A stretch of 64,000 bases of DNA from Halomonas halophila (GCF_030406665.1 NZ_CP129121.1:1860001-1924000); one strand, 5' to 3'; positions 50,880 through 60,223 are shown, numbered from the stretch's first letter. The notes: generated from the sequence alone by a model not told the origin. Translations and numbers: made by a program.

Positions 50880-51566
50880 ATGGACAGCACTCCCAAGCAG
50901 AACCTCGGCATCAGCGCCTACCGCTGGCTCAAGCAGGACATCATCCGCGGCGTTTATCCGCCCGGGGAGAAGCTGCTGATGAGCCGGCTCAAGGAACGCT
51001 ACGACCTCGGCATCGGTCCGCTGCGCGAGGCCCTGTCCCAGCTGGTCGCCGAGCGGCTGGTGGTGGCGATCAGCCAGCGCGGCTACCGGGTCGCGCCGAT
51101 GTCGCGCGAGGAACTGGCCGACCTCTACGATGCCCGTTCCCAGCTGGAGGGACTGATGCTGGAGCTGGCCATCCAGCGCGGCGACGACGCCTGGGAAGCC
51201 GACGTGCTGGCCAAGGCGCACACCCTGGCCAAGGTCATGGAGGTGCACAGTCCCGAGGAGATGCTCGACGTCTGGGACACCCGTCATCAGGCCTTCCACA
51301 CGGCCATCGTCGCCGGCTGCAACTCCCCCCACCTGATGCAGGCGCGCCAGGGGCTGTTCGACCAGGTCGAGCGCTATCGCCACCTGTGGCTGCAGGAAAC
51401 CGTGCTCTCCGACGAGGCCCTGGCGCGCAAGCGCCAGGAACACGCCGCCCTGGTCGACGCCACCCTGGCCCGCGACGTGGAGCGCGCCCGCACGATGATG
51501 CGCGAGCATCTGATGACGCCGGTGCCAATCATCCTCGACGCGATGCAGCGCCGCGGCCTGGCATGA
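50880..51566 (+). CDS. GntR/FadR-family transcriptional regulator (CsiR-like)
   Basis: A 228-residue repressor-type regulator: winged HTH (YRWLKQDIIRGVYPPGEKLL and RYDLGIGPLREALSQLVAER) and an all-helical FCD ligand domain with metal-binding positions (Asp in WDTRHQAFHTAIVAGC and the later His in EHAALVDAT). ELEGLMLELAI-like helices and DDAWEAD match the CsiR/glutarate subgroup. The convergent pxp genes nearby are on the other strand; regulation of them is possible but not shown. Confidence 0.9.
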   Translation: MDSTPKQNLGISAYRWLKQDIIRGVYPPGEKLLMSRLKERYDLGIGPLREALSQLVAERLVVAISQRGYRVAPMSREELADLYDARSQLEGLMLELAIQRGDDAWEADVLAKAHTLAKVMEVHSPEEMLDVWDTRHQAFHTAIVAGCNSPHLMQARQGLFDQVERYRHLWLQETVLSDEALARKRQEHAALVDATLARDVERARTMMREHLMTPVPIILDAMQRRGLA

Positions 51567-51657
51567 GCCGAGGCGGCAGGATCGCCTTGATCCCGGTCAT
51601 CGTGCTGTCACGACCCATGCGGGATACTCCTCACGAGCCCACGGAGGAGTCTTCACC

Positions 51658-51876
51658 ATGCCGCTACCTCATCTGCTTCACCTGACCCGCGACCAGTCAC
51701 TGCGCCTCGAGCACCTGGCCGAACGCTGCGACCTGCCCGTCAACGAGTTGCTCAACCGCCTCGTCGGCGAAGGCATCGCCAACCTCGAAAGCGAGCTGAT
51801 GGTCGAAGGTGCCGGCCTGCGCAAGGCCGAGCGCAGCATCGACCAGTTGCTGCGCGAAAGCGGCCTCGGCATCTGA
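51658..51876 (+). CDS. Small ribbon-helix-helix-like protein
   Basis: A 72-residue protein (LHLTRDQSLRLEHLAERCDL, PVNELLNRLVGEGIANLESE) with the strand-helix-helix pattern of CopG/Arc-type DNA-binding proteins. GGAG lies upstream (ACGGAGGAGT). No toxin partner is adjacent, so antitoxin is unlikely. It ends seven bases before the convergent pxpC stop. Confidence 0.7.
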   Translation: MPLPHLLHLTRDQSLRLEHLAERCDLPVNELLNRLVGEGIANLESELMVEGAGLRKAERSIDQLLRESGLGI

Positions 51877-51882
51877 ACCGGG

Positions 51883-52839
51883 TCAAGCGAACGCACGGCG
51901 AAAACGACGATAGTCGGCCAGCGCCCGCTCGGCCGATACCGCCGCGAGCCGCACCTCCTGGCCCGGCAGACACTGCGCCAGCCGCGCGCAGGAGAGTGGC
52001 GTCAGTGCCCCTAGCCGCGGATAGCCGCCGATGGTCTGACGGTCGTTGAGCAGCGCGATGGGCTGGCCGTCCGGCGGCACCTGCACGGCACCGAGGCCGA
52101 GCCCTTCGGAGATCATGCTGGTCAGCCGACAGCGCAGCGTCGGCCCCCGCAGTCGCACGCCCATGCGGTCGGCGCGGTCGTCGACCCGCCAGGCCGTATT
52201 GAACGCCACGGCCAGGCTCGCGCCCTCGAACTCGGCGATCTGGGCGCCCGGCAGCAGCGACAGCCGCGGCATCGCCGTGTAGTCCAGGCGCGCCTCCGCG
52301 GGCGCCTCCCGCTCGTCGCCGATCGGGTGCTCCCCCGCCTCGGTGCCGACGTGGAGGACATCGCACTCGGCCAGCGCGTGGCCATGGCCATCGTGGCCGC
52401 CGAGCCCTTCGCGCACCACGCTGGCCAGGCTGCCGAGCACCGGCTCGGCACGAAAACCGCCGGCCACGGCCAGATAGGCGCGCAGCCCGCCGACCGGCTG
52501 GGCGAAGCGCAGCACCTGGCCGGGTCGCAGGCGAAACCGCTGCCAGGGCGAGAGCGGCGCGTCGTCGAGGGTCGCCCCGAGATCCGCGCCGGCCAGCGCC
52601 AGCGTCAACTCACGCTCGGCCTCCAGTGCCAGGCCGCCGAGCGTCACTTCCAGCGCCGCCGCCCCCCAGGCGTTGCCGGCCAGCCGGTTGGCCCAGGCCC
52701 AGGCGTGCAGATCGGCGGGGCCGCCCTGGGTCACGCCCAGCCGGCGCACGCCGAAGCGCCCGGCATCCTGCAGCAGCGCCAGCGGCCCCGGGCGCGTCAC
52801 CCGCAGACCCGACACGGCATCCTCTATCGCCGCCGTCAT
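51883..52839 (-). CDS. pxpC: 5-oxoprolinase subunit PxpC
   Basis: A 318-residue AHS2/biotin-dependent carboxyltransferase-like subunit: LALLQDAGRFGVRRLGVTQG, GPADLHAWAWANRLAGN and LRAYLAVAGGF are diagnostic. With PxpA and PxpB it forms the ATP-dependent prokaryotic 5-oxoprolinase that opens pyroglutamate to glutamate. It overlaps pxpB by four bases. Confidence 0.94.
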   Translation of the reverse strand: MTAAIEDAVSGLRVTRPGPLALLQDAGRFGVRRLGVTQGGPADLHAWAWANRLAGNAWGAAALEVTLGGLALEAERELTLALAGADLGATLDDAPLSPWQRFRLRPGQVLRFAQPVGGLRAYLAVAGGFRAEPVLGSLASVVREGLGGHDGHGHALAECDVLHVGTEAGEHPIGDEREAPAEARLDYTAMPRLSLLPGAQIAEFEGASLAVAFNTAWRVDDRADRMGVRLRGPTLRCRLTSMISEGLGLGAVQVPPDGQPIALLNDRQTIGGYPRLGALTPLSCARLAQCLPGQEVRLAAVSAERALADYRRFRRAFA

Positions 52840-53555
52840 CGCGTGTCCTCCATATACGTGACATCGGCGCCCCGTCGCACCAGTTCCTCCTTCGAGACCG
52901 GCACGAAGCGCACCCGGTCACCCACCCTGAGCAGGCTGAAGCCGTCACGGTCGCGATCGAAGAGCCGCGCGGCGGTGCGGCCGATCAGGTTCCAGCCCCC
53001 CGGCGAGACGGCGGGATAGGCGGCGGTCTGGCGTCCGGCGATGCCCACGCTGCCGGCGGGCACCCGCTTGCGCGGCGTCTCCAGGCGCGGCGTCTCGAGG
53101 CGCTCGTCGACGCTGCCCATGAAGGCGAATCCCGGCGCGAAGCCCAGCGCATAGACGCGATAGGTCACCTCGGCGTGCCGTGCGATGGTCTCCGCCACGT
53201 CGAGCCCCGCCCGCTCGGCCAGGTGCGGCAGCTCCGGGCCGACGCTCTCGTGGTACCAGGTCGGAAGCTCGTGGACCTCGCCCGTGGCGGCCTCGTCGTC
53301 GGGCGCCAGCGCGGCCAGTGTCTCGGCGAGCCGCTCTCGCGCCTCGTCGGGCGTCATCCGCATCGGATCGAAGATCACCAGCAGAGTGGTATAGGACGGC
53401 ACCAGGTCCACCAGGGCATTGCCGAAGGCCGCCTCGCAGTCGCGCACCAGGGCGGTGATCCAGGGCAGGTTGGCCTCGTCGATGGCATCGAACAGCCGTA
53501 CCAGCCAGCCGTCGAGCCCCGCCGACTCCAGTCGCGGCAGGCCGGGGACGCTCAT
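52836..53555 (-). CDS. pxpB: 5-oxoprolinase subunit PxpB
   Basis: A 239-residue AHS1/KipI-like subunit. YTTLLVIFDPMRMTPDEARE, EVTYRVYALGFAPGFAFMGS and the terminal PAGSVGIAGRQTAAYPAVSP and GGWNLIGRTA are family signatures. It overlaps pxpA and pxpC by four bases each (ATGA), one operon. Confidence 0.94.
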   Translation of the reverse strand: MSVPGLPRLESAGLDGWLVRLFDAIDEANLPWITALVRDCEAAFGNALVDLVPSYTTLLVIFDPMRMTPDEARERLAETLAALAPDDEAATGEVHELPTWYHESVGPELPHLAERAGLDVAETIARHAEVTYRVYALGFAPGFAFMGSVDERLETPRLETPRKRVPAGSVGIAGRQTAAYPAVSPGGWNLIGRTAARLFDRDRDGFSLLRVGDRVRFVPVSKEELVRRGADVTYMEDTR

Positions 53556-54319
53556 GCGTTCCCCTCATCGCCGTCGTCGTCCTCGTCGAGGGCGCGGCGA
53601 ATGGCCTGGATGGCGGCGATCGACTCGGCATTGTCGCCGTGCACGCAGAGGGTGTCGGCCGCGAGGATCAGCGCGCTTCCATCGCGGGCGACGAGTGGCT
53701 CGCCGCGGGCGATGCGCCGCGCCTGGTCGACGATCGTGGCCTGGTCATGGTGCACGCTGCCGGGCTCGCGCCGCGACACCAGCCGTCCCTCGCCGTCGTA
53801 GGCACGGTCGGCGAAGGCCTCGAACCACAGGGTGACGCCGAAGCGCTCGGCCAGCTCGCGGACGGCGGAATCGTCGCGGGTGGCCATCACCATCAGCGGC
53901 AGCTCGGCGTCGAAGGCCACGAGCGCGCGCATCACCCCGGCCAGGATCTCGGGATCGCGCATCATGTCGTTGTAGAGCGCCCCGTGGGGCTTCACGTAGC
54001 CCACCGACAGGCCCTCGGCGCGGCACACGCCGGCCAGCGCCCCGAGCTGATAGAGCACCAGATTCTCGATCTCCTCCGGCGTGCAGGCCATGTGCCGCCG
54101 CCCGAAGCCCACCATGTCCGGATAGGCCGGATGCGCGCCCACGGTGACGCCGTGCTTACGCGCCAGGCGCACCGTCATGCGGATCACATCGGGATCCGAG
54201 GCGTGGAAGCCGCAGGCCACGTTGGCCAGGTCCACGTGGGGCATCACCTCGGCGTCCATGCCCATGGTCCAGGCGCCGAAGCTCTCGCCCATGTCGGCGT
54301 TCAGCAGCAGTTTGCGCAT
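53552..54319 (-). CDS. pxpA: 5-oxoprolinase subunit PxpA (LamB/YcsF family)
   Basis: A 255-residue LamB/YcsF protein: LLNADMGESFGAWTMGMDAE, VACGFHASDP, VGAHPAYPDMVGFGRR and VKPHGALYNDMM, then CVHGDNAES, all expected metal and substrate positions. The start at MRKLLLNADMGESFG suits the family; two upstream in-frame ATGs would add up to 22 residues. The C-terminal DEDDDGDEGNA is an acidic tail not usual in the family. First gene of pxpABC here. Confidence 0.93.
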   Translation of the reverse strand: MRKLLLNADMGESFGAWTMGMDAEVMPHVDLANVACGFHASDPDVIRMTVRLARKHGVTVGAHPAYPDMVGFGRRHMACTPEEIENLVLYQLGALAGVCRAEGLSVGYVKPHGALYNDMMRDPEILAGVMRALVAFDAELPLMVMATRDDSAVRELAERFGVTLWFEAFADRAYDGEGRLVSRREPGSVHHDQATIVDQARRIARGEPLVARDGSALILAADTLCVHGDNAESIAAIQAIRRALDEDDDGDEGNA

Positions 54320-54397
54320 GCGCGTCGTCTCTTTTTCCATCGTTGTTGCCATTAAAACAGGCACGCGGCGCGGCCTCACCCCCATGGAGCGATGTCG

Positions 54398-55645
54398 TCA
54401 TGCGTTATCCCGGAGTTCGAGGCGCAGGTCGTGAATCAGCCGCACGTCGTTGAAGGCGGCCGCCCGGGTCTCCTGCTGTCGCAGCCGGAACGCAGCTTGC
54501 TCGCGCCTTGGCAGGCCCTGGAACTCGGCGAGCACCTGGAACAGCCAGATTTCGGAGCCCCAGTCGAGCCCGCCGGCCTCTAGGTACTCGAGCGCGCTCA
54601 GCGGCTCGCCGTTGCCCTCGACCACCGACAGGTAGAAGCGTTCGACGTCCTCCCTCAAGGCCTGCTGGCGGGCGGCGACCATCGAATCCTCGTGACGCTC
54701 GGCGGCCACGGCGGCGGCGACGGGCTCCGGCGCTGCGGCGGGCCGCGGCAGGTCGTGGAGCAGCTCAGTGACGACCCGGGCATCCGGGGCCTGATCGAGC
54801 GCCACCGCGCCGGCGGCGGTCAGCGGCGCGGCGCGGTTGACCAGCGCCGGCACCTCGCTACGCCGGGCGTAGTTGCCGGGCACGAAGCCGGGATGCTCGC
54901 GCAGGAAGGCGGCCATGCCCACCACCAGGCGGCTGCGCGACTGCTGCTGGCGGAAGCGCGCCATCAGCTCGATCAGCCGGCGCTGCACCTCGCGCAGGCT
55001 GGTGTAGTGCTGGCTGAGGCGATGCTGGAGCTGGCTGACCAGTAGCTTGCGCAGCGCCCCGTCGGCGCCCACCAGGTCGATCAGCTCGTCGAAGTCGATC
55101 AGCGCCAGGCCGTCGAGCAGGCGCACGATCTGCTTCTGGGCGCGGTCGTTCTCGCGGATCTTGTCGGCCAGCCGGCTGACGAAGCCGAAATCGCTGTTGA
55201 GGCGCCGCCAGAGGCTGTCGATGGCGTCGGCGAAGCGGCCGTCGAGGTCGTCCACCGCCTGGCGCAGGCGCAGCAGCTGCTGCTCCTGACGCCAGTACTC
55301 GGCGCCGTCACGAGCCTCGCGATAGCTCTGCACCAGGCCGCGCATCAGCTCAAGCGTCTCGGCCACGTCGGCGTTGACGTGGCGGCGGGTCTCGTCGGCC
55401 AGCATCTCGGCGATCAGCTCGCGCACCTTGGGCGCGAGCTTCACCCCGGCCTGCTCGTCGGGCCGCCACAGGATGCGCGCCGACAGCAGCCGATTCAGCG
55501 CGGTGGTGGAAAGGCCCTCCAGCGGCACCTCGTCGCGCACGTAGCCGGCCATCAGCGCCTCGGCGTGCTTGCCGAGCAGCGCCAGCCGCTCGGCGCCGGT
55601 GCCGAGCAGGCGGTTGTCCAGGGCGTCTGAGTCGCTCGCGCTCAC
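54398..55645 (-). CDS. Kleisin-like subunit of a Mks/Wadjet-type SMC complex (MksF/JetA-like)
   Basis: A 415-residue, mostly helical protein with GTG start overlapping the preceding gene (GTGA). LLSARILWRPDEQAGVKLAP and VRELIAEML near the start, HVNADVAETLELMRGLVQSY and FVSRLADKIRENDRAQKQIV fit the DUF3375-type MksF/JetA kleisin. In public annotations such genes are sometimes mislabelled as phosphoenolpyruvate carboxylase; nothing in it supports that. It would bridge the ATPase heads of the SMC subunit encoded 0.7 kb upstream. Confidence 0.7.
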   Translation of the reverse strand: MSASDSDALDNRLLGTGAERLALLGKHAEALMAGYVRDEVPLEGLSTTALNRLLSARILWRPDEQAGVKLAPKVRELIAEMLADETRRHVNADVAETLELMRGLVQSYREARDGAEYWRQEQQLLRLRQAVDDLDGRFADAIDSLWRRLNSDFGFVSRLADKIRENDRAQKQIVRLLDGLALIDFDELIDLVGADGALRKLLVSQLQHRLSQHYTSLREVQRRLIELMARFRQQQSRSRLVVGMAAFLREHPGFVPGNYARRSEVPALVNRAAPLTAAGAVALDQAPDARVVTELLHDLPRPAAAPEPVAAAVAAERHEDSMVAARQQALREDVERFYLSVVEGNGEPLSALEYLEAGGLDWGSEIWLFQVLAEFQGLPRREQAAFRLRQQETRAAAFNDVRLIHDLRLELRDNA

Positions 55646-56313
55646 AGCAGCCGCTCCTGGGCCTCCGGGGCCTGGTCGTCGACGGGCAGCTGCTCCTCGT
55701 CGCGGATGAAGCGCACCAGCTCGATCAGGTAGTCGATCTTGGCGGTGGCAATGAAATAGTGGCGGTCGGCGTGGGGCTGGCTCAGGTAGCCGCGCTCGCG
55801 CAGGCGCTTGAAGACCTGCTTGATCTGGGCATCGAGCTGCTCGCTCTGTGAGCCGAAGAACGGATCCGTGGCCAGGCGCTCGAGGCGCTCGCGCAGCCCC
55901 TGATTGTCCTCGCAGCGCGAGCTGAAGTCGGCCGGCTTGAGCACGTCGCCAGGCGACACCGGGCCGTCGCGGCCGAGCGCCTCCTGCACCAGCTGCAGCC
56001 ATTCGAGCATCGGCAGCAGGCTGCCGACGGTCTCCGCCAGCTGGCGGGAGAGCTGGTCTCGGGCGGTGTCATCCAGCTGGCGCCAGGCCAGGAAGTAGAC
56101 GCTGCCCTCCTCGTTGCTCGCCAGGCGCCGGTTGAGCGGACGCAGGTAGGCGTCGAGACGCTCGCGGGTCGCCTCGTCCTGCAGGCGGCGGAAGGCCGTA
56201 TCGTCGCTGACCGCGCACAGGAAATCCCCGGCCAGCAGGCGCTCCAGCAGCGGACCCAGTTCCACCATGGAACGCTCTGCGGTCGAATGCTCTGACATCA
56301 TGTCCTCGCTCAT
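55642..56313 (-). CDS. MksE/JetB-like subunit of the SMC complex
   Basis: A 223-residue acidic helical protein (LGPLLERLLAGDFLCAVSDD, LERLATDPFFGSQSEQLDAQ, IKQVFKRLRERGYLSQPH) with the winged-helix character of MukE/MksE (DUF4194). It overlaps the SMC gene upstream and the kleisin gene downstream by four bases, as expected for fixed-ratio subunits. Confidence 0.75.
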   Translation of the reverse strand: MSEDMMSEHSTAERSMVELGPLLERLLAGDFLCAVSDDTAFRRLQDEATRERLDAYLRPLNRRLASNEEGSVYFLAWRQLDDTARDQLSRQLAETVGSLLPMLEWLQLVQEALGRDGPVSPGDVLKPADFSSRCEDNQGLRERLERLATDPFFGSQSEQLDAQIKQVFKRLRERGYLSQPHADRHYFIATAKIDYLIELVRFIRDEEQLPVDDQAPEAQERLL

Positions 56314-59300
56314 GCCGATGCCTCCTGACGGTCGCTCTGGCGCTCCTCCAGACGCTGGGCCAGGCGGCTCAGTCGCGGCTCGATGCGCTTGAGCCGGCGC
56401 TTGTCGGGCGCGGTCTCGTCGCGGTCGATCAGATAGCGGTGCTGGAACAGCATCAGCACGTCCGACTCCGGATTGGGGAAGGCGCCGACGATATGGATGC
56501 GGTTGTTGTCGCAGGCGTCGAACAGCTTCTCGACGTTGTGATACGCCAGGGTGCCGATCTCGTCGATGGGCCAGTGCACGGCCACCTCGGCCGGGCCGCG
56601 CAGCAGCCGGGTGAAGGCCAGCAGGAACTTGCACAGGATCAGGTAGGCCATGCCGTGGCTGGAGGACTCCAGCAGCTGGCGGTCGTTCTTGATCACCAGG
56701 TCGGCGCCACCCTCGTTGAGGTGCAGCTCCAGGCGCAGCAGGCTCTCGACGCTGTACTGCTGGTCGCTGCGCAACAGCTCCACCACGTCGCCCAGGGCGT
56801 CGAGGTAGTCGTCGTCCGGCAGCGTGCGGCCGCCGTCGCGCCACTCGCGGTAGCGCTGGGCGAAGCGCTTGAGCGGCTCCCAGAAGCCGAGCTCGTCGAT
56901 GGTCGACTGGATCTTCACCTCGGCCTTGCCGATGCCCTCGAGCCTCAGGTCGTCGGCCACTTCGTCGGAAAGCCGCCGGCTCTGGGCGTTGATGCGCCGG
57001 TTGAGGTCGCGAAACACGGTGAAGAACTTGTCGAGATCGTCGCCGAGATTGCGCCCTTCCTGCAGCAGCTGCTGCTGTTGCCCCTCGAGCAGCTGCAGCA
57101 TGTCGGCCAGCACCGCCAGCAGGCGGCGCGGACCGGTGTCCTCGAGCTTGGCGCGCTCGGCCTCCAGGGTGTCCTGGAAGTCGGCGCTGGCGCCCTTGAT
57201 CAGGTCGGCCTCGATCTTCTCGCAGCCGCGGCGCAGCGCGTCGAGCGCGCGGGCATGGTCGGTGAGCGCCTGGCGGGCGCGCTCGATGCGCTCGTCGACG
57301 TCACCCGGTGCCTCGCCGAGCGGCTCGCTGGCCGGCGCCAGGGTCAGCCCCTCCAGGGTGTCGAGCAGCGGCGCCAGGGTCTCGACCAGCGCCTGCTCGG
57401 CCTCGCGGCGGGTCTTGAGTTCACCCACCGCCGACCGATGCTCGGCCCGGTCGGCGTCGAAGGCGTCCTTGAGCGTCTTGCGCTCGCGTTCGGCGGCCTG
57501 CTGGGCCTGGCTCAGCTCCGCTTCCCGCGCCACCAGCCGCGGCTTGCGCTCGCCCCAGTCGAGGCGCATGAAGCGGGCGTAGGCGTCGAGCTCGTCCCGC
57601 CGCGCCTCGGTGTCGTGGATGCGCTGGCCCAGGTCCTCGATCTTCGCCCGGGTCTCCCGCACCTTGACCGGGTCGACGCCGCGATCGGCCAGCTCGCGAT
57701 CGAAGGCGGCCTCGAGCTCCTCGCGCTGGCGGCGGTTGTCTTCCCGGAGCTCGCCGAGCTGGCGGCGATACTGCTCGATCTGGCGATCGACGCCGGCCAG
57801 CTGGCCCTGGTGATCGGCGGTGAGCTCCATGCGCTGGGCGCGGTGGGTCTCGTCCAGCGTCGCCAGCGCCTGGTCGCGCTCCTCGCGCAGCGCCTGCTGC
57901 ACCGCCTCCTGCTCCTCGAGGGCTCGGCGGCGGCTCGCCTGGCGTTCCTGCTGCGCCTGCTGATGACGCAGCTGACACTGGCTACGGGCCTGCAAGGCGT
58001 AGTCCACTTCCTCGGCGGCGCGACGCTTCTCGCCGCCCGCCCGTTCGAGACGCGCGTCGGCCTCCTGCACCCTGTCGTGACCGGCCTTGAGCGCCTTCTC
58101 GGCGTCCTGCTCCGCCCCCCGAGCGTCGTCCAGCGCCTGCTCGGCGGCGCCGATTTCGGCCTGCAGGCCGGCCTCGTCCTGGGCGTGGTCGGGCAGCGCG
58201 ATGGCGGCCAGGTCGAGGGCCAGGCCGTGGAGGTCGTCGCTGGCGTCGTCGTTGAGCTGCGGGGCGAGATCGCGCCGTTCGAGCAGCGCCGGCGCCAGCA
58301 CCTTGCCCAGGGTCTGCTCCCAGCCGGGCCGGTGATGGCGCAGGAAGTGCCGCAGGCTGCCCTGGGCCGGATCGCGCTGCACCTCCAGGGCCTCGAGACG
58401 GGCCTCGGCCCGGGCCCGCTGCTGGCGGACCCGGTCGAGCTCGCGTTCGGCGTCGTCGCGGGCGCGCTTGTGGCCGTCGAGCTCGCCGCGCAGGGCGTCG
58501 AGGGTGGCGGCGATGGCGTCCTGGGCGCTGCGCGCCTCGTCGACGCGCAGCTGGGCCCGCTCGGCCTCGCGGGCTTCCTCCTCGGTCTGGGTGCCGTGGG
58601 CGAGCTCGGCCTTGAGCTCGGAGAGGCGCGCGGTGAGCCGCTCGAGTCGCCCGCGGTAGTCGCCGTCCAGCGCCTGGCGGCGGGTCTGGTAGTCGGCGTC
58701 GAGGCGGCTCTCGGCCTCGCGCTGGCTCTCGCGGCGGGCTTCCTTCTCCTCGCCGAGGGCGTCGATCCGGGCCTGGAGCTCGTCGCGACGGCGCTCGAGC
58801 TGATCGCCGAGCTCGACCAGCCGGGCCTCGAGGCGGGCCTTGCTCTCCTGCACCGCCTGCTGCATGAACTCGAGATGGTCGCGCAGGCCCTGCTGCTGCT
58901 CACGCCACTGGGGCAGTGCCTTGAGGTCCTGCTCCAGGCCGGGCATGTCGGCCTCCTCGAAGGCCTCGAAGCGGCGCTGGAGATCGTCGAGCTCGGTGCG
59001 GGTCTGCTCGAGCTCGCTGCCCATTTCGCTGAGGCGGTCGTTGACGTCCTGGCGCGCCTGCTCGTAGGCCTGCTCGCGAGCCTGGAAGTCGCGCTGGCGC
59101 TCGCCGATCTGCGCTTCGAGATCGGCCCGGCCGCGCTCGGCCCGGGCGCGGTCGGCCTCGAGCTGGGGACGCAGCTGCCACAGGCCGGCCTCCAGATCGG
59201 CGATCTCGCGGTCCTGGCGCTGCAGGTCCGAAAGGGCCTTCTGCAGCGGCTCGAGGCGCATCGACTGGCGCATGCGGGCGATCCACTCCCGCGCCTTGGT

Positions 59301-59990
59301 GTTGCGGATGCGGGTCATCGGCAGCTCGACGCCGTCTTCCTCGAAGATCGCCGCCAGCATGGTCTTGAGGGTGTCCATCTTGCCCTCCTTGGCGTGCACC
59401 GCCGAGACCAGCTTCTCCATGTGGCGGATGCGACGGCCGGCGCGCACCAGGCTGAAGCGGGCGGCCACCTGGCGCAGCTTCAGGCCCTCGCGGCGGCCGC
59501 CACCGCCGCCGTGCTGGGTGAAGTCGTTCTGGATCACCGCGCGGTATTCCGAGGTGGCGCCGAGCTTGTGCGACACCGGGGTGCCCTGGCGGCGCAGCCC
59601 CTGGTTCCACTGGGCGTAGTCGAGGGCCACCACGCCGCCCTCGGTCTCGACCAGATAGTCCTCGGGGCGATAGGGCGCGCCGACGAAGCGATACTCGACG
59701 CCGCCCTCGCTCTTGCGAGTCAACACCGCCTGGCAGACGTCGCCCTCCTCTCGGCGATATTCGTAGACCAGATAGCTGTTGCGATGCGGCAGGTAGAAGG
59801 CATCGAACTTGCGACGGGTCTTGGGCACCACCCGGTTGGGCAGCTCCCCGTAGAAGACCGGCACCAGGCGCTGCAGGGTCGTCTTGCCCGAAGCGTTGGT
59901 GCCGCAAATGTTGGTGTGGCCATCGACATCCAGTTCGACCACCCCCTCGAGATGACCGTGGATCATCACGATGCGTAACAGCTGAGCCAT
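56310..59990 (-). CDS. SMC-like ATPase of a Mks/Wadjet-type condensin (MksB/JetC-like)
   Basis: A 1226-residue protein with a split ATPase. N-terminal Walker A is in TNICGTNASGKTTLQRLVP (SGKTT) preceded by HLEGVVELDVDG; about 700 residues of Glu/Arg/Ala-rich coiled coil follow (from about 240 to 950); the C-terminal head has the signature-like LESSSHGMAYLILCKFLLAF and Walker B WPIDEIGTL followed by IHIVGAFPNPESDVLMLF. This is the MukB/MksB/JetC plan. Such complexes fold chromosomes, or with a JetD nuclease cut plasmids. It is the first gene of the operon, before the E and F subunits, which reverses the usual F-E-B order; no JetD-like gene is adjacent. Confidence 0.82.
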   Translation of the reverse strand: MAQLLRIVMIHGHLEGVVELDVDGHTNICGTNASGKTTLQRLVPVFYGELPNRVVPKTRRKFDAFYLPHRNSYLVYEYRREEGDVCQAVLTRKSEGGVEYRFVGAPYRPEDYLVETEGGVVALDYAQWNQGLRRQGTPVSHKLGATSEYRAVIQNDFTQHGGGGGRREGLKLRQVAARFSLVRAGRRIRHMEKLVSAVHAKEGKMDTLKTMLAAIFEEDGVELPMTRIRNTKAREWIARMRQSMRLEPLQKALSDLQRQDREIADLEAGLWQLRPQLEADRARAERGRADLEAQIGERQRDFQAREQAYEQARQDVNDRLSEMGSELEQTRTELDDLQRRFEAFEEADMPGLEQDLKALPQWREQQQGLRDHLEFMQQAVQESKARLEARLVELGDQLERRRDELQARIDALGEEKEARRESQREAESRLDADYQTRRQALDGDYRGRLERLTARLSELKAELAHGTQTEEEAREAERAQLRVDEARSAQDAIAATLDALRGELDGHKRARDDAERELDRVRQQRARAEARLEALEVQRDPAQGSLRHFLRHHRPGWEQTLGKVLAPALLERRDLAPQLNDDASDDLHGLALDLAAIALPDHAQDEAGLQAEIGAAEQALDDARGAEQDAEKALKAGHDRVQEADARLERAGGEKRRAAEEVDYALQARSQCQLRHQQAQQERQASRRRALEEQEAVQQALREERDQALATLDETHRAQRMELTADHQGQLAGVDRQIEQYRRQLGELREDNRRQREELEAAFDRELADRGVDPVKVRETRAKIEDLGQRIHDTEARRDELDAYARFMRLDWGERKPRLVAREAELSQAQQAAERERKTLKDAFDADRAEHRSAVGELKTRREAEQALVETLAPLLDTLEGLTLAPASEPLGEAPGDVDERIERARQALTDHARALDALRRGCEKIEADLIKGASADFQDTLEAERAKLEDTGPRRLLAVLADMLQLLEGQQQQLLQEGRNLGDDLDKFFTVFRDLNRRINAQSRRLSDEVADDLRLEGIGKAEVKIQSTIDELGFWEPLKRFAQRYREWRDGGRTLPDDDYLDALGDVVELLRSDQQYSVESLLRLELHLNEGGADLVIKNDRQLLESSSHGMAYLILCKFLLAFTRLLRGPAEVAVHWPIDEIGTLAYHNVEKLFDACDNNRIHIVGAFPNPESDVLMLFQHRYLIDRDETAPDKRRLKRIEPRLSRLAQRLEERQSDRQEASA

Positions 59991-60044
59991 GCGGCGTCCT
60001 TGATCTTTGCTGACAGTCGCGAGCGCCGGAACATGTGGGGCAAC

Positions 60045-60141
60045 GCCGGGGGCAAGCCTTCGCGAGGACGCTGTAAACCCGTCCCTGGGCGCTTCTTTTG
60101 ACGCCCCTGGTCAAAAGAACCTCGCTCCGCCTTGCCCCCGG
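60045..60141 (-). repeat. Dispersed intergenic palindromic repeat, copy B (intact)
   Basis: A 97-bp near-palindrome: outer arms GCCGGGGGCAAG and CTTGCCCCCGGC, and an inner 10-bp arm pair TTCTTTTGAC (60093-60102) and GTCAAAAGAA (60110-60119) with a 7-base loop. The strand opposite matches copy A at 38501-38668. It lies between the kinase-like gene and the SMC gene and would fold into a strong RNA hairpin. Confidence 0.75.
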
Positions 60142-60223
60142 CCCCCGATGTCTGGCTAACAGAAGGCGCTCCAAGGCCGCCTATCTTGCCAGAGTGACGG
60201 CGTAAGCTCATGGCCGAAAGGCC

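Noticed and set aside
51658..51876. Toxin-antitoxin module
   Set aside because: The ribbon-helix-helix-like gene has no adjacent toxin-like frame on its strand; the next genes are pxpC and a GntR regulator.
54398..55645. Phosphoenolpyruvate carboxylase
   Set aside because: Similar genes sometimes carry this name, but length, composition and operon context fit an SMC-complex kleisin and no carboxylase motif is present.
56439..59978. A 1179-codon open frame on the plus strand
   Set aside because: It is antisense to the SMC-like gene. GC-rich codon bias suppresses stops on the opposite strand; the translation is low-complexity Leu/Gly/Ala-rich without motifs.
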